A stretch of 64,000 nt of DNA from Psychrobacter fulvigenes (GCF_904846155.1 NZ_CAJGZP010000001.1:2046001-2110000), one strand, 5' to 3'; shown: positions 8,553-18,731, counted from the first letter of the stretch. Translations and numbers: made by a program. Notes: a model not told the origin generated them from the letters alone.

Positions 8553-9578
8553 TCACTCAACAAACCGACCCAAACCTTCTTTCTGCGCTGTTTGAGCGAC
8601 CTTTAAGGCGACTGCTGCATCAAAGCTTGCTGCTCCAACTGACTTAAACAACGTAATGCCCTTATCTTGACTTAAATCGATACTAATCTTCTTATTCACC
8701 AAATCATTCAACGTACCCGTTAGCTGATCCCATGTCCAAGTACTGTTAATATCATCATGAGCTTGTATCAAGTCCCCCGCCTCGTGTAAGCCACCTTCAG
8801 CATCATCGATAATGACAGAGGTGCTGGCCTCTATAACAGAGTTGCTAACTTCCTTCATGGTGGGTTGATAAGCGCCAACCGCATTAATGTGAGCATCTGG
8901 CTTTATTTGCGCGGCTTCGAACAATCCTTTGGTTGCTCTTGTAGCAAGATTAATAATATCTGCGTCTTTGATAGCACGCTCGATATTTTCATAGACCTCA
9001 AAGTCAACTTGCCACTGTGGGTATTCTTGTTTAAATTTCTCCTGAAACTCATGTGCCGTCTCAGTGGTTCTATTCCAAAGGTTAACCTGTTTGATATTTG
9101 GACGTACAGTGAGTATGGCATTGAGCTGCTCATACGCCATCCCTCCTGTTCCTATTACAGCCACTGCACTACTGGCTGGGTTCGCTAGATACTTAGTAGC
9201 TATCCCAGATAGTGCTGCTGTTCGTACTTGGGTGATATATACCCCATCCAAAAATGCGAGCATCTCTCCTGTCTTATTATCTGATACAGTGATTGTTGCC
9301 ATGGTTGTTGGCTTATTGCGCTTGGGATTGTCTGGACAGATAGTAACCAGCTTCACAACTGCATACTCGTTATCACCGTCGAACACTACTGAAGGCATTG
9401 ATAAATGCGAGCCTGATGTATTCTTATTACTGTCTTCAAAAGTAGGAATAACTAGGCGCTCAGGTGTCTTAATCCATGTTGGATGCTCGCCTTGAGTTTT
9501 GAGTAAATCTTCAATAGCACTGATTGCCATTGGCATCGTAAGCTGTTTTTTTACGGTATTAATATCTAAAATCTGCAT
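8553..9578 (-). CDS. Ornithine cyclodeaminase/mu-crystallin family protein, probable ketimine reductase
   Basis: A 341-residue protein with the family fold: an N-terminal substrate domain with the Lys-containing AVVKLVTICPDNP (about 73-85) and a Rossmann domain with AVIGTGGMAYEQLNAI (about 138-153), followed by VNLWNRT and INAVGAYQPTMKE. Family members are either ornithine cyclodeaminases or NAD(P)H-dependent reductases of cyclic ketimines such as delta1-piperideine-2-carboxylate and delta1-pyrroline-2-carboxylate. Next to pipecolate and aminoadipate enzymes, reduction of delta1-piperideine-2-carboxylate to L-pipecolate is the best guess, filling the role that DpkA plays in Pseudomonas putida. 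It follows an intergenic gap of 141 bp and precedes the broken DadA-like gene by 100 bp, same strand. Substrate is inferred, family is certain. Confidence 0.8.
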   Translation of the reverse strand: MQILDINTVKKQLTMPMAISAIEDLLKTQGEHPTWIKTPERLVIPTFEDSNKNTSGSHLSMPSVVFDGDNEYAVVKLVTICPDNPKRNKPTTMATITVSDNKTGEMLAFLDGVYITQVRTAALSGIATKYLANPASSAVAVIGTGGMAYEQLNAILTVRPNIKQVNLWNRTTETAHEFQEKFKQEYPQWQVDFEVYENIERAIKDADIINLATRATKGLFEAAQIKPDAHINAVGAYQPTMKEVSNSVIEASTSVIIDDAEGGLHEAGDLIQAHDDINSTWTWDQLTGTLNDLVNKKISIDLSQDKGITLFKSVGAASFDAAVALKVAQTAQKEGLGRFVE

Positions 9579-9719
9579 AATTACCCCTAAAGTTGCCTGT
9601 CATTTTATTATTACGGTGCGATAAAGCTAAAGCATAAAGATCTAACCATCAATCAACCAAAGGTGAGTACAAGACGGCATAACCCTTAAAAATTAAGCAT
9701 ATTGAATACATAATCCTTT

Positions 9720-11150
9720 TTATTGAATATCAAAAATCTTGCCACGATTCATAATATTGTTCGGATCAAACACCTGCTTAATTTGCTTAAGATACTCAAT
9801 CTCAGTCTCACTGCGGCTATAATTGAGATAGGGCTTTTTAGTCATACCCACACCATGCTCAGCAGAGACTGAGCCGCCATACTTTTGCACCGTCTCAAAC
9901 ACCTGTTTATTCACTACCTGACAAGCGGCAAAAAAGTCATCCTTGCTTAAAGTTTCAGGCTTAAGTATGTTTAGATGCAAGTTACCATCACCGATATGAC
10001 CGAACCAGCACACTTCAAAGTCAGGATAGTTGCTACTGACAATGTGGTCAATCTCTTCGATAAAGTCAGGTACATGGCTTATCAGTACTGATACATCGTT
10101 TTTATACGGGGTAAAGACTGAGATGGTCTCAGAGATATATTCTCGTAGCTTCCACAGCTCTTCTGCTTGCGTCAGACTCTGACTCATCACCCCATCGACC
10201 ACCCAGCCTTGCTCCATACAATGCTCAAAGATGGCCATGGCTTTATCCATGATGGGCTCATACGGCGCTTCAAACTCTAGTAAGGTATAAAACTTGGTGC
10301 GTGATTCAAACGGCTCTTGAACTTGACCATGCGCCATCAGCTTATCAACTGCCACATCATCAAAGAATTCAAAAGCGGTCAGGTCAATCTTCGCTTGAAA
10401 GGCAGACAGCACATTCATGACATCACTAAAGTTATCCATACCGAGGACCATGACGTTTAAGTCTTGGGGCTGACGCTCAAGCTTGATCTGAGCATGAGTA
10501 ACAAATCCAAGCGTGCCCTCAGAACCAATGAATAGCTGACGTAAGTCGTAGCCAGTGGCGTTTTTGATCATACCGCGATTCAGATGCAGAATATCACCTT
10601 TACCAGTGACCACTGTCAGCCCCATGATCCATTGACGGGTCATGCCATAGCGTATGACTTTGATGCCGCCGGCATTGGTACCGATATTGCCGCCCATTTG
10701 ACTAGAGCCAGCAGAAGCAAAGTCGACAGGATAGTAGAGGTCTTTTGACTCAGCGAACTCTTGCAGCTGCTGAGTGATGACGCCGGCTTCAATCTCAACC
10801 ATGCGGTCAGCAGGATAAAACTGCCCGATATGATTCATTTTATCCATACTGACGACAATCTCACCGTTAGACGCGACTGCGCCTGCAGACAGACCGGTAC
10901 GACCGCCACTTGGGGTTAAAACCACGTTGTGCTCATTGGCAAGGAGGACAATCGCTTGCACTTGCTCGGTGGTCTTTGGAAAGATAATGGCAGACGCAGC
11001 AGGAGCGAAGTGCTTGGTCCAGTCTTTGCCCCAGTGCTCTAGGCTCTCAGCATCAGTTTTGATTTGGCTGGGGTCAAGTTGATGATCCTGTTGCAGCGTA
11101 TGCAAAACTGTATCGATAGATATCTGTAAGGGTTTGATAAGATCATTCAC
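9720..11150 (-). CDS. FAD-linked oxidase, probable D-2-hydroxyglutarate dehydrogenase
   Basis: A 476-residue VAO-type flavoprotein. The FAD-binding domain has TPSGGRTGLSAGAV (about 78-91), GGNIGTNAGGIKVIRYG and ATGYDLRQLFIGSEGTLG; the C-terminal cap has CWFGHIGDGNLHLNI (metal/substrate histidines) and VSAEHGVGMTKKPYL. This pattern is shared by GlcD, D-lactate and D-2-hydroxyglutarate dehydrogenases. Because the cluster also encodes an HglS-type enzyme that makes D-2-hydroxyglutarate from 2-oxoadipate, oxidation of D-2-hydroxyglutarate to 2-oxoglutarate is the most economical role; in P. putida an unrelated-length YdiJ enzyme does this. D-lactate cannot be excluded from sequence alone. The gene has its own 181-bp upstream gap containing a 9-bp tandem repeat. 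Confidence 0.8.
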   Translation of the reverse strand: MNDLIKPLQISIDTVLHTLQQDHQLDPSQIKTDAESLEHWGKDWTKHFAPAASAIIFPKTTEQVQAIVLLANEHNVVLTPSGGRTGLSAGAVASNGEIVVSMDKMNHIGQFYPADRMVEIEAGVITQQLQEFAESKDLYYPVDFASAGSSQMGGNIGTNAGGIKVIRYGMTRQWIMGLTVVTGKGDILHLNRGMIKNATGYDLRQLFIGSEGTLGFVTHAQIKLERQPQDLNVMVLGMDNFSDVMNVLSAFQAKIDLTAFEFFDDVAVDKLMAHGQVQEPFESRTKFYTLLEFEAPYEPIMDKAMAIFEHCMEQGWVVDGVMSQSLTQAEELWKLREYISETISVFTPYKNDVSVLISHVPDFIEEIDHIVSSNYPDFEVCWFGHIGDGNLHLNILKPETLSKDDFFAACQVVNKQVFETVQKYGGSVSAEHGVGMTKKPYLNYSRSETEIEYLKQIKQVFDPNNIMNRGKIFDIQ

Positions 11151-11281
11151 TGAATATATCCCTTAGCATAATGAATAAAGAAAAAAAACAAGCCTAACTA
11201 TTGCCTAATATGACCATATTGGTTTTTATATCAGTAATAATATATGCGGCTTGTCATCAAATGGAAGGTTAAATTATCTGA

Positions 11282-11335
11282 TTACACTATTTACACTATT
11301 TACACTATTTACACTATTTACACTATCTACACTAT
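11282..11335. repeat. 9-bp tandem repeat, six units
   Basis: Five exact units of TTACACTAT followed by one CTACACTAT, head to tail, in the gap between the two flavoprotein genes. The last unit overlaps the stop codon of the upstream minus-strand gene (11332-11334). There is no spacer, so it is not a CRISPR array; copy-number slippage is likely. Confidence 0.95.
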
Positions 11336-12618
11336 CTGATAATCTTAAGACATTGACCAGCATGGTATAAGGTCAGACCAAGCTCAGTAAATCCAGATTT
11401 TATCCCTCCAAAAGAGACTTTCGCCTCCTCTAAAGTCTTAAAGGGTAAGGGAATACTGTCTCTATTACCCGTCATTATATACTCTGCAAAGCACTTACCC
11501 ATTAGCGTGCCTGTGGTAATACCGCGTCCGTTATAAGCCGTTGCTGTCAGCAAACCCTCATCAGGCTCCATCACTCGAAAGATATGGTCTTGCGTAAAAC
11601 CAAAGCTACCACACCACTCATATTGCCAATTAAATGCTGGCAAATCTGGATAATAGCTTTTTTGTACAGCATTGGCCCACGACTGATAAAAGGATTTTGG
11701 TTTAAGCTGCGTACCACCAACCGTTCCCAATAATAAGCGATCATCGTCATCGCGGCGAAAGCTAGATAAGGCCAAGCGCGTGTCCCATGCACCTGTTCTA
11801 TACGGCAAAATACGATCTGCCGCCTCTCCACTGAGCGGCTCAGACGCAATCTGATAGTAATAGACCAGATAAAACGTCTTGGCAATTTCTGTCCATTCGC
11901 CTTCGGTATAAGCGTTGGTAGCAATAATGACGCGCTCAGACTTTACGCGGGCTTTAGCAGTCCTTGTGTACCAATGGCCATCTACTTTCTCTAATGCTTC
12001 AACAGCTGAATGCTCGTAGATAGTGACTCCAAGATCTGTCGCTACTTTGGCAAGTCCTCTGACATAAGCCAATGGATTGATGGTGCCAGCACGGTGATCT
12101 AGCAGTGCCTTATTGATGCTTGTGGTACCACAATACTCATGGCATTTGCTTCCAGTTAATACCTCAACATTTGCACCGCGACGGCTAAGCTGCTCGTATC
12201 TGATATCGACATCGACTTCGCCTTTGGCATTATGTGCCATATGGATATTGCCAGCACGCGTCGCTTGCGCATCAATGTTGTAGCGTTCAATCAAATCAAA
12301 TACTAGGCTTGGTGCTTGTCCAAGCGCTTCAGTCAGACGCTCACCTGCTGCCTCGCCTAGAGCAATATTCAAATCATCAGGGCGCGCCCATGTTCCTGCA
12401 TTGACTAGCCCGACGCTTTTACCTGAACCGCCACTACCAATCGTTTGGCTCTCTAATACGATAACTTGGACGCCTTTTTCGGCCAGATGAATCGCAGCCG
12501 ACAACCCTGTATAACCTCCACCTATGATGCAGATAGTCGCTTCAGTATCACTACTCATCTGGCTGTAAGTATCAATAAGGGGCGCAGTCATATTCCATAA
12601 ACACTGCTCTTGCAACAT
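11332..12618 (-). CDS. amaA: FAD-dependent amino acid oxidase, probable L-pipecolate oxidase (AmaA)
   Basis: A 428-residue DAO-fold flavoprotein. The N-terminus MLQEQCLWNMTAP followed by the FAD motif ICIIGGGYTGLSAAIHLAEKG resembles the AmaA/PuuB group rather than DadA. Further marks are GSGGSGKSVGLVNAGTW, RVIIATNAYTEG and a C-terminal TATAYNGRGITTGTLMGK. AmaA oxidises L-pipecolate to delta1-piperideine-6-carboxylate, which opens to 2-aminoadipate semialdehyde; the ALDH7 gene three positions upstream would take that product. The start ATG 12618 lies 15 bp downstream of the transporter stop, so it is translated from the same transcript. gamma-Glutamylputrescine oxidase or sarcosine-type activity is the alternative; no putrescine genes are nearby. 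Confidence 0.72.
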   Translation of the reverse strand: MLQEQCLWNMTAPLIDTYSQMSSDTEATICIIGGGYTGLSAAIHLAEKGVQVIVLESQTIGSGGSGKSVGLVNAGTWARPDDLNIALGEAAGERLTEALGQAPSLVFDLIERYNIDAQATRAGNIHMAHNAKGEVDVDIRYEQLSRRGANVEVLTGSKCHEYCGTTSINKALLDHRAGTINPLAYVRGLAKVATDLGVTIYEHSAVEALEKVDGHWYTRTAKARVKSERVIIATNAYTEGEWTEIAKTFYLVYYYQIASEPLSGEAADRILPYRTGAWDTRLALSSFRRDDDDRLLLGTVGGTQLKPKSFYQSWANAVQKSYYPDLPAFNWQYEWCGSFGFTQDHIFRVMEPDEGLLTATAYNGRGITTGTLMGKCFAEYIMTGNRDSIPLPFKTLEEAKVSFGGIKSGFTELGLTLYHAGQCLKIIR

Positions 12619-12633
12619 CTCATACTCCCTTTA

Positions 12634-14090
12634 TCACACTTCACTGATTGAAGAAGTCGTATCGAGCTTTTCTACAGATGGCTCTTCACGTGGTATAAAT
12701 TTATCAAGGAACGCCCATAGCAACCCAAATAGAGGCGACAACCAACAGGCAAAAGCAAAGGGTGCATAAGTCAGCGTTGCTATACCCAATGTGGCGGCGA
12801 CAAAGCTACCACCCATATTCCATGGGATAAGCGGTGATAACAACGTACCAGCATCTTCGATCGAGCGAGTCAACGTCGTGCGCTTATAGCCCATTTCTTT
12901 ATATTTATCTTGTAATAAACGACCTGGTAGAACACAAGTGGTATAAACGTCACCGATGAGTGTACCAACACTCAGGACACTGCCGTATGTCGTAAAAATC
13001 AACCCTAAGCGTGATCTCACAAAGCGATTAATCTTGGCCATGATGGCTTTGAGGGTACCGTAATGCTCAAGTGCACCGATAAATCCCAAGGCGAAGATGG
13101 TCAAGCTAATGACCCATGTCATTGACATCACACCGCCTTTTGACAGTAATTGATCAACAACCTCAAAACCCGTCTCACTGACAAAACCATTTTGTAAAAC
13201 ATTGAAAACATCACTAACACCAACACCCTGCAAAAAGACTGCAATCACAGAGCCTACAAAAACGCCACTTAATACCGTCGGTATCGCTGGCATTTTCATA
13301 ACCGCTGCTGCTACAACGACAACAGCAGGTAGTAAGGTAATAATACTCAGGTTGTAGTTAGCAGCTAAACTGTCTTGTAGCGCTTGGATAGAAGACAAAT
13401 CAATACTATCATCGCCATAGCCCATACCAATCCAAGCATAGATAGCTAAGGCTGTAATCATCGCTGGGACAGTCGTCGGCAACATGCCCTTGATATGATC
13501 CCAAAGCTCAACACCCGCAGCCGCAGGAGTCAGGTTAGTGGTGTCTGATAATGGTGACATTTTGTCTCCAAAAAAAGCACCTGAGACAATAGCGCCACCA
13601 GTAAAATGCGCCGGGATACCAAGCCCCATTCCAATACCCATCATTGCCAACCCTACGGTACCGACCGTACCCCACGAGGTACCAGTGGCGACAGAAATGA
13701 TGGCACATATTGCACAAACAGAGACTAAGAAAGTGGAAGGAGAAAATATACTAAAACCATAATATAGGATGGTCGGGACTGACCCTGCGATAATCCACGC
13801 ACCAATGAGCATACCCACACCCATCAGAATAATCATCGCTGGTAAACCAATTTTGATTACCTTTAAAAACGCTCCTCCATACCTTGCCAGCCACGGCCAC
13901 GCATCTTCATAAATAAGCCAGTGATCAAGATGCCACAAGCTAATGGGATGTGAGGGGTAAAGTCTTTAAATACGAAGAACTGCACCATGAGAATCATGGC
14001 AGTCAATACTAGAGGGGCAATATCAAGTAAGAAGCTAGAAGATGGACCATAGCCATCATTAGCAGGGTCGTGCGGTTTATCATCAATCAT
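12634..14090 (-). pseudogene. NhaC-family Na+/H+ antiporter-like transporter with a single frameshift
   Basis: Two overlapping frames make one NhaC-type carrier of about 485 residues. The N-terminal frame from ATG 14090 (RBS AAGGAAGG) ends with GRGWQGMEERF at about 13863. The C-terminal frame enters with GAFLKVIKIGLPAMIILMGV and continues through the family block GAFFGDKMSPLSDTTNL to 12634. Restoring one G in the GGAGGAGCG stretch near 13875 yields GMEEAFLKV and rejoins them. More than ten hydrophobic segments are visible. It lies between the ALDH7 and pipecolate-oxidase genes, so it may carry a substrate of the pathway; an intact relative (56648-58054) lies in the tyrosine cluster. Frameshift could be real or a sequencing error. 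Confidence 0.85.
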
Positions 14091-14281
14091 GATAGTTCTA
14101 CCTTCCTTAGTAGTAATCAATAGTCATCGCAACCTAATCCGTAGTTGCTTATTACTTGTAAAAATTAAAGCAATTTTTGCGGCTGCTAAGCATATTCCAC
14201 CTATACTTGGCAGCCTACAATTCATTCAAGCCATTCAAATAAATCAATATTTAAGAAAACAAAGAGACATATTGCCTTGTA

Positions 14282-15772
14282 CTAACCGAAACTAATACCT
14301 TGCGCCAGTGGTAGCTCTTTTGAGTAGTTGATGGTATTGGTTTGACGGCGCATATAGACTTTCCAAGCATCCGATCCTGACTCACGACCACCGCCTGTTT
14401 CTTTTTCACCCCCAAACGCACCACCAATCTCAGCGCCACTGGTGCCAATATTGACGTTAGCTATCCCGCAATCACTACCGCGATCGCTTAGGAAGGTTTC
14501 AGCCTCACGCAGATCATTAGTAAATACACATGATGATAAGCCTTGTGGTACATCATTTTGCATCTCAATTGCTTCATCGAACTCTTTGTAAGTCATGACA
14601 TATAGGATAGGCGCAAAGGTCTCACTTCTGGCAACGTCATTTTGCTCATCAAACTCGACAATGGCAGGCGTCACATAATAGGCATTTGGATACTTATCTT
14701 CGAGTACACGCTCGCCGCCTGTGACTGTACCGCCTGCTTCTCTCGCCTTTTTCAAGGTTTCTTGCATATTATTGAAGCTGTCTTCATCGATAAGCGGACC
14801 TACCAGATTGCCCTCTAGTGGATGGCCAATGCTGACGGTCTCATAAGCGGATTTGATGCGTGGCAAGATATCTTCTTTGATAGACTCATGCACGAATAGA
14901 CGGCGTAATGTGGTGCAACGCTGACCTGCGGTACCGACTGCTGAGAACAAAATTCCACGTAACGCAAGATCCAGATCAGCACTTGGCGCCAAGATCATGG
15001 CATTATTACCACCAAGCTCAAGCAAGCTCTTACCAAAACGATTCGCCACTTTTGGTCCTACTTCTCTACCCATACGGGTACTGCCCGTCGCACTAACTAA
15101 GGCAACATCTTTATTTTCAACCAAGGCGTTACCGACATCTGTCTTACCCAGTAGTACTTGAGATAGATGCTCTGGCGCATCACCAAACTTAGCTAAGGCT
15201 TTTTCAAACATTGCTTGACACGCCAAAGCAACCAAAGGGGCTTTTTCTGAGGGTTTCCAAACGACAGGGTTACCACAGACGATAGCAAGCGCTGTGTTCC
15301 ATGACCATACAGCGACTGGGAAGTTAAAGGCGGAGATCACCCCAATCACACCAAGCGGATGCCATGTCTCACGCATGTGGTGACCTGGGCGTTCTGATGC
15401 GATCGTTAGACCATATAGCTGGCGTGAAACGCCGACAGCGAAGTCGCAGATGTCAATCATTTCTTGTACTTCACCTAGGCCTTCCTCTTTAATCTTGCCA
15501 GCCTCAAATGACACTAGCATGCCTAAGTCTTCTTTATGCTCACGCAGCACTTCACCGAGCAAGCGAATTAGCTCACCACGTCTTGGAGCAGGAACGATAC
15601 GCCACTCTTTGAATGCTTTTTTGGCATTGGCAATCTTAGTATCGACATCATCAACACTGTCCAAGGTAATCTTGCCAATAACAGAGCCATCAATAGGGCT
15701 GTTCACTTCAAAGTCGCCATTTTGGTATTGTTCTTCTTTGACACCCATAGCGGACATATACTGCTTAATCAT
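14282..15772 (-). CDS. amaB: Aldehyde dehydrogenase, ALDH7 type (2-aminoadipate semialdehyde dehydrogenase)
   Basis: About 496 residues, cytosolic, NAD(P)-dependent. The catalytic Glu lies in LLELGGNNAMIL (about 265) and the nucleophile Cys in GTAGQRCTTLRRL (about 300); the TTLRR continuation and AFNFPVAVWSWN distinguish the ALDH7/antiquitin group from betaine or succinate semialdehyde dehydrogenases. The C-terminus contains GAFGGEKETGGGRESGSDAW, also ALDH7-like. It oxidises 2-aminoadipate 6-semialdehyde, in equilibrium with delta1-piperideine-6-carboxylate, to 2-aminoadipate. ATG 15772 with upstream AGGGATTGATT is preferred to the TTG at 15778. It sits between the transporter and hglS. Confidence 0.88.
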   Translation of the reverse strand: MIKQYMSAMGVKEEQYQNGDFEVNSPIDGSVIGKITLDSVDDVDTKIANAKKAFKEWRIVPAPRRGELIRLLGEVLREHKEDLGMLVSFEAGKIKEEGLGEVQEMIDICDFAVGVSRQLYGLTIASERPGHHMRETWHPLGVIGVISAFNFPVAVWSWNTALAIVCGNPVVWKPSEKAPLVALACQAMFEKALAKFGDAPEHLSQVLLGKTDVGNALVENKDVALVSATGSTRMGREVGPKVANRFGKSLLELGGNNAMILAPSADLDLALRGILFSAVGTAGQRCTTLRRLFVHESIKEDILPRIKSAYETVSIGHPLEGNLVGPLIDEDSFNNMQETLKKAREAGGTVTGGERVLEDKYPNAYYVTPAIVEFDEQNDVARSETFAPILYVMTYKEFDEAIEMQNDVPQGLSSCVFTNDLREAETFLSDRGSDCGIANVNIGTSGAEIGGAFGGEKETGGGRESGSDAWKVYMRRQTNTINYSKELPLAQGISFG

Positions 15773-15864
15773 AATCAATCCCTTTATGTTGGTTAATACT
15801 TCCTTGAAAGACTTATTAACTTACCTTGCAACAAGCTAAGTTGCAAAATAATTAATTTCTTACT

Positions 15865-15885
15865 GTCATTCCTTTTTGGAATGAC
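15865..15885. other. Short perfect hairpin upstream of the ALDH7 gene
   Basis: GTCATTCC and GGAATGAC (8-bp arms, 5-nt T loop) lie in the gap between hglS and the ALDH7 gene. It lacks a T tail, so it may be an mRNA processing or attenuation structure. A related CATTCCTTTTT stretch occurs at 18808-18819. Confidence 0.5.
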
Positions 15886-15931
15886 GCGCAAATAATTCGC
15901 TTATCAATATGCATTTTTAGGCACTGCTACT

Positions 15932-17380
15932 CTAAGCATGGTTATTTAATCTCATCAGACACGCTTTAAGACTCTGCGCTTGTATTGTTTGATATAGCTC
16001 AAGCTCGTCGTGAACACGTGCACCCAATGCGCTCTCAAACTCCTGTTGGTTTGAGTTGCCCTCATAACTGCTTTGCTTGGTGTCATGCAGATTGGACTGA
16101 AAAATTCCTGCGGCACTCACTGGCAAAAAGTCCTCGTAAACAATAGGCTCAACCCTGATAACACCTTGCTCAATCAAATCAGCCATGGCTTGCTTTGATA
16201 TAAAGCTATTCGAGCTACTTGATTCTGAAGCGTTTACGCCTAGCTCAGAATCAGCACTGCTCATATCTGCGCTACTATCACTGGTTTGATAGTAAAAATA
16301 AGCCAACCCTTCATCATGTAGCGTTTGATAGTCATCGGGGAACGCTTCAAATGCACTCTCTAAAATTTGATAATACTTTGCAGCATTGTCTGCATTCGGA
16401 GTCACGCCCAACTGATTGCGAGCTTGACTAAGCAATTTGTCATACAACTCTCTACCTTTGGGGGTTAAAGCCACCCCGCGCTGCTCAATCTCACCAAACC
16501 GTGCAGTATGATGACCCGTTTCATAGCCACCTTCTGAGTTTTTAAAACTAACCGCCTCTTCTAATGCTTTAAAGCTCGTTTGTCGTAATAAAATCGGACA
16601 CTCTCGTCTGGGAGGCCCTTCTATGATCGCTTTTGGCGGAATACCTTTTGCCTGCATACCTGCCTGTACCGCATCTATATCCAAGGTTCTAGGGGTCAAG
16701 TGATTGATATGAGGCCCTTTAAAACCAACGACGTCAGCGATTAGTCCATGCTGCGATAATAGTCGTTGATATAGCGCTTTTGAGACTGGAGTCTTATCAT
16801 GCCAGCGAAAGGTTTCTAGCGCTTCTTTGACGAACTGCCTTGCATCATCAGCCGTTAGACCCCCCTGCTCCTCAAAGCGTTCAATCAGGCTGACCACATT
16901 ACCAGTAAAGATATTGCGATTATTCAGAGCTGCTATCGCTTCTTGCTTTAGCGCTTCATCACCAATCAAATCTAAACGCAAGAGAGAGGTAAACACGCGA
17001 AATGGGCTGTTATTTAATGATTGGCTATCAATCGCTCTAAAAGCAGTAGAGTGCACAGGCACAGCGGCTGGTGCCAAATCATAATAGCCAACAGGATGCA
17101 TGCCCATCACAGCAAAAAGCCTACGCATCATACTAAGCTCAGCAGCTGTCCCCAACCTAATTGCACCATGGCGCTCCATATTGAGTCTATCAATCTCTCC
17201 GGTGTGCTCAAGTTGCTGTCTAATCTCAGGCTGCTTGTTTAACACCTCTGTATTTACTTCAGTCACTAATTCAATGAGGTCACCATATAGCGGTACTTCT
17301 TTTTGGTACATCTCTGACATTGCAATAGAGAAATCATGGCGAATATCATCGCTATTTATAAATGTATTTTTCACAGGCAT
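15932..17380 (-). CDS. hglS: 2-oxoadipate dioxygenase/decarboxylase (HglS, DUF1338)
   Basis: A 482-residue protein of the DUF1338 family, shown in Pseudomonas putida to convert 2-oxoadipate to D-2-hydroxyglutarate with O2 and loss of CO2 using non-haem iron. Conserved elements are MERHGAIRLGT (His71 and Arg75, matching the iron-binding His and substrate Arg), GFKGPHINHLTPRTLDID (His224/His227) and RFGEIEQRGVAL (Glu297 or 299). An uncommon Ser/Asp-rich insertion (about residues 372-395) precedes the C-terminal SKQAMADLIEQG and lengthens it slightly. RBS AAGGA precedes ATG 17380. Its neighbours supply the substrate (aminotransferase) and may consume the product (FAD-linked oxidase). Confidence 0.9.
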   Translation of the reverse strand: MPVKNTFINSDDIRHDFSIAMSEMYQKEVPLYGDLIELVTEVNTEVLNKQPEIRQQLEHTGEIDRLNMERHGAIRLGTAAELSMMRRLFAVMGMHPVGYYDLAPAAVPVHSTAFRAIDSQSLNNSPFRVFTSLLRLDLIGDEALKQEAIAALNNRNIFTGNVVSLIERFEEQGGLTADDARQFVKEALETFRWHDKTPVSKALYQRLLSQHGLIADVVGFKGPHINHLTPRTLDIDAVQAGMQAKGIPPKAIIEGPPRRECPILLRQTSFKALEEAVSFKNSEGGYETGHHTARFGEIEQRGVALTPKGRELYDKLLSQARNQLGVTPNADNAAKYYQILESAFEAFPDDYQTLHDEGLAYFYYQTSDSSADMSSADSELGVNASESSSSNSFISKQAMADLIEQGVIRVEPIVYEDFLPVSAAGIFQSNLHDTKQSSYEGNSNQQEFESALGARVHDELELYQTIQAQSLKACLMRLNNHA

Positions 17381-17453
17381 TTATCCTTTTTAATTAATAT
17401 TTTTTAGGTAAGTAAGGTTGGGGAAGTAATCATAGTAATATCGCAAGTCATAG

Positions 17454-18731
17454 CTATGACTGTGGCGCTTCATTAGGGATAGCAGCGAGCACTTCTTTTA
17501 AAATATCGAGTCCAGCTGTTAGCGTCTCAGGCTCAATCGTCAGCGGTGGTAATAGGCGAATAATATGTCGATGCTTACCACTTGGCATGAGTAGCAATCC
17601 CCGCTCTCGTGCTTGCTTTAACACATAAGACATGATGCTTGGGTGCGTGCCATAAGCAGGATGACGCAGCTCGATACCGCGCATAGCACCTACTCCTGTG
17701 AGTCCATGCAGCCATGGAGAGACTCCTTGCTGCTGCCAATCACTCACTGTATCTTCGATGGTCTTTGCATAATGCTTGGCAGACTGCCACACCTCATCTT
17801 CTTGCATGATATCTATAGTGGCGTTCGCTGCGGCACACGCCACTGGATTACCTGAATAAGTACCGCCCAAACTCCCTTTTGGCAGACCGTTCATAACACT
17901 AGCCTTGCCTATTACCGCACCCAATGGCAGGCCTCCTGCGATGCTTTTACCCAGCAATATCATGTCAGGCTCAATCCCTAAATGCGTAAAGGCAAAAGGT
18001 GTACCCGTACGACCGTATCCTGATTGAATCTCATCCATAATGAGCAAAATGCCATGCTCATCACAAAAGGCGCGCAGATATTGGGCAAACGTCGCTGACA
18101 TTAACTGAAAGCCACCCTCTCCTTGTACTGGCTCCATGATAATGGCACCGATGTTATCGACATCCGTCTCCACAGCAAATAGACGCTCTAAAGCGTCGAT
18201 AGCCTGCTGATCACTAATATCACTGTCGGGACTGGGGAAAGGAATATGGTAAACGCCGCCCGCTAAAGGCCCTAGCCCTCGTTTATAAGGAGCGACCTTA
18301 CCATTTAGATTAACCGCTGCAAGCGTACGCCCATGAAAGCCACCATCAAAAGCGATGACACCAGTACGACCTGTCTTCATGCGAGCGATTTTTATGGCGT
18401 TTTCGGTGGCTTCTGCACCGCAGTTGGTCAGCATGCCTGCAAGCTCACCTTGGATAGGAATGAGCTCGCACAATCTTGGCATGAAGGTTTGGTACGGCAT
18501 ATGAGCAGCCGCGTTGTAAGCATAATGAATAAGCAACTGTGCTTGAGTGATGATCGCGCTGACGATGCGCGGATGACAATGACCAAAGTTCAGCACACCA
18601 ATACCACCGACGAAATCAACGTAGCAGCGGTCTTTATCATCCCAAACTTTTGCATTGACACCTTTCGTTAAAGTCACTGGATGCACCATCGTAAAAGCAT
18701 CGGTGACATTGTATAGCTGATCCATGAGCAT
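17454..18731 (-). CDS. Class III aminotransferase, probable 2-aminoadipate transaminase
   Basis: A 425-residue PLP enzyme of fold type I, class III. Visible are NCGAEATENAIKIAR (phosphate-binding region, about 105-119), FDGGFHGRTLA, IMEPVQGEGGF, MDEIQSGYGRTG (PLP Asp, about 240) and LLGKSIAGGLPLGA (Schiff-base Lys, about 270). It resembles GabT-type 4-aminobutyrate/5-aminovalerate transaminases, a family that also includes the P. putida enzyme that transaminates 2-aminoadipate to 2-oxoadipate. Being directly upstream of hglS (73 bp) supports the 2-aminoadipate role; the family call is firm, the substrate is inferred. RBS GGAAGA precedes ATG 18731. Confidence 0.82.
   Translation of the reverse strand: MLMDQLYNVTDAFTMVHPVTLTKGVNAKVWDDKDRCYVDFVGGIGVLNFGHCHPRIVSAIITQAQLLIHYAYNAAAHMPYQTFMPRLCELIPIQGELAGMLTNCGAEATENAIKIARMKTGRTGVIAFDGGFHGRTLAAVNLNGKVAPYKRGLGPLAGGVYHIPFPSPDSDISDQQAIDALERLFAVETDVDNIGAIIMEPVQGEGGFQLMSATFAQYLRAFCDEHGILLIMDEIQSGYGRTGTPFAFTHLGIEPDMILLGKSIAGGLPLGAVIGKASVMNGLPKGSLGGTYSGNPVACAAANATIDIMQEDEVWQSAKHYAKTIEDTVSDWQQQGVSPWLHGLTGVGAMRGIELRHPAYGTHPSIMSYVLKQARERGLLLMPSGKHRHIIRLLPPLTIEPETLTAGLDILKEVLAAIPNEAPQS

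Noticed and set aside
11282-11335. Tandem array considered as a CRISPR
   Set aside because: Units are 9 bp and contiguous; no spacers and no cas genes.
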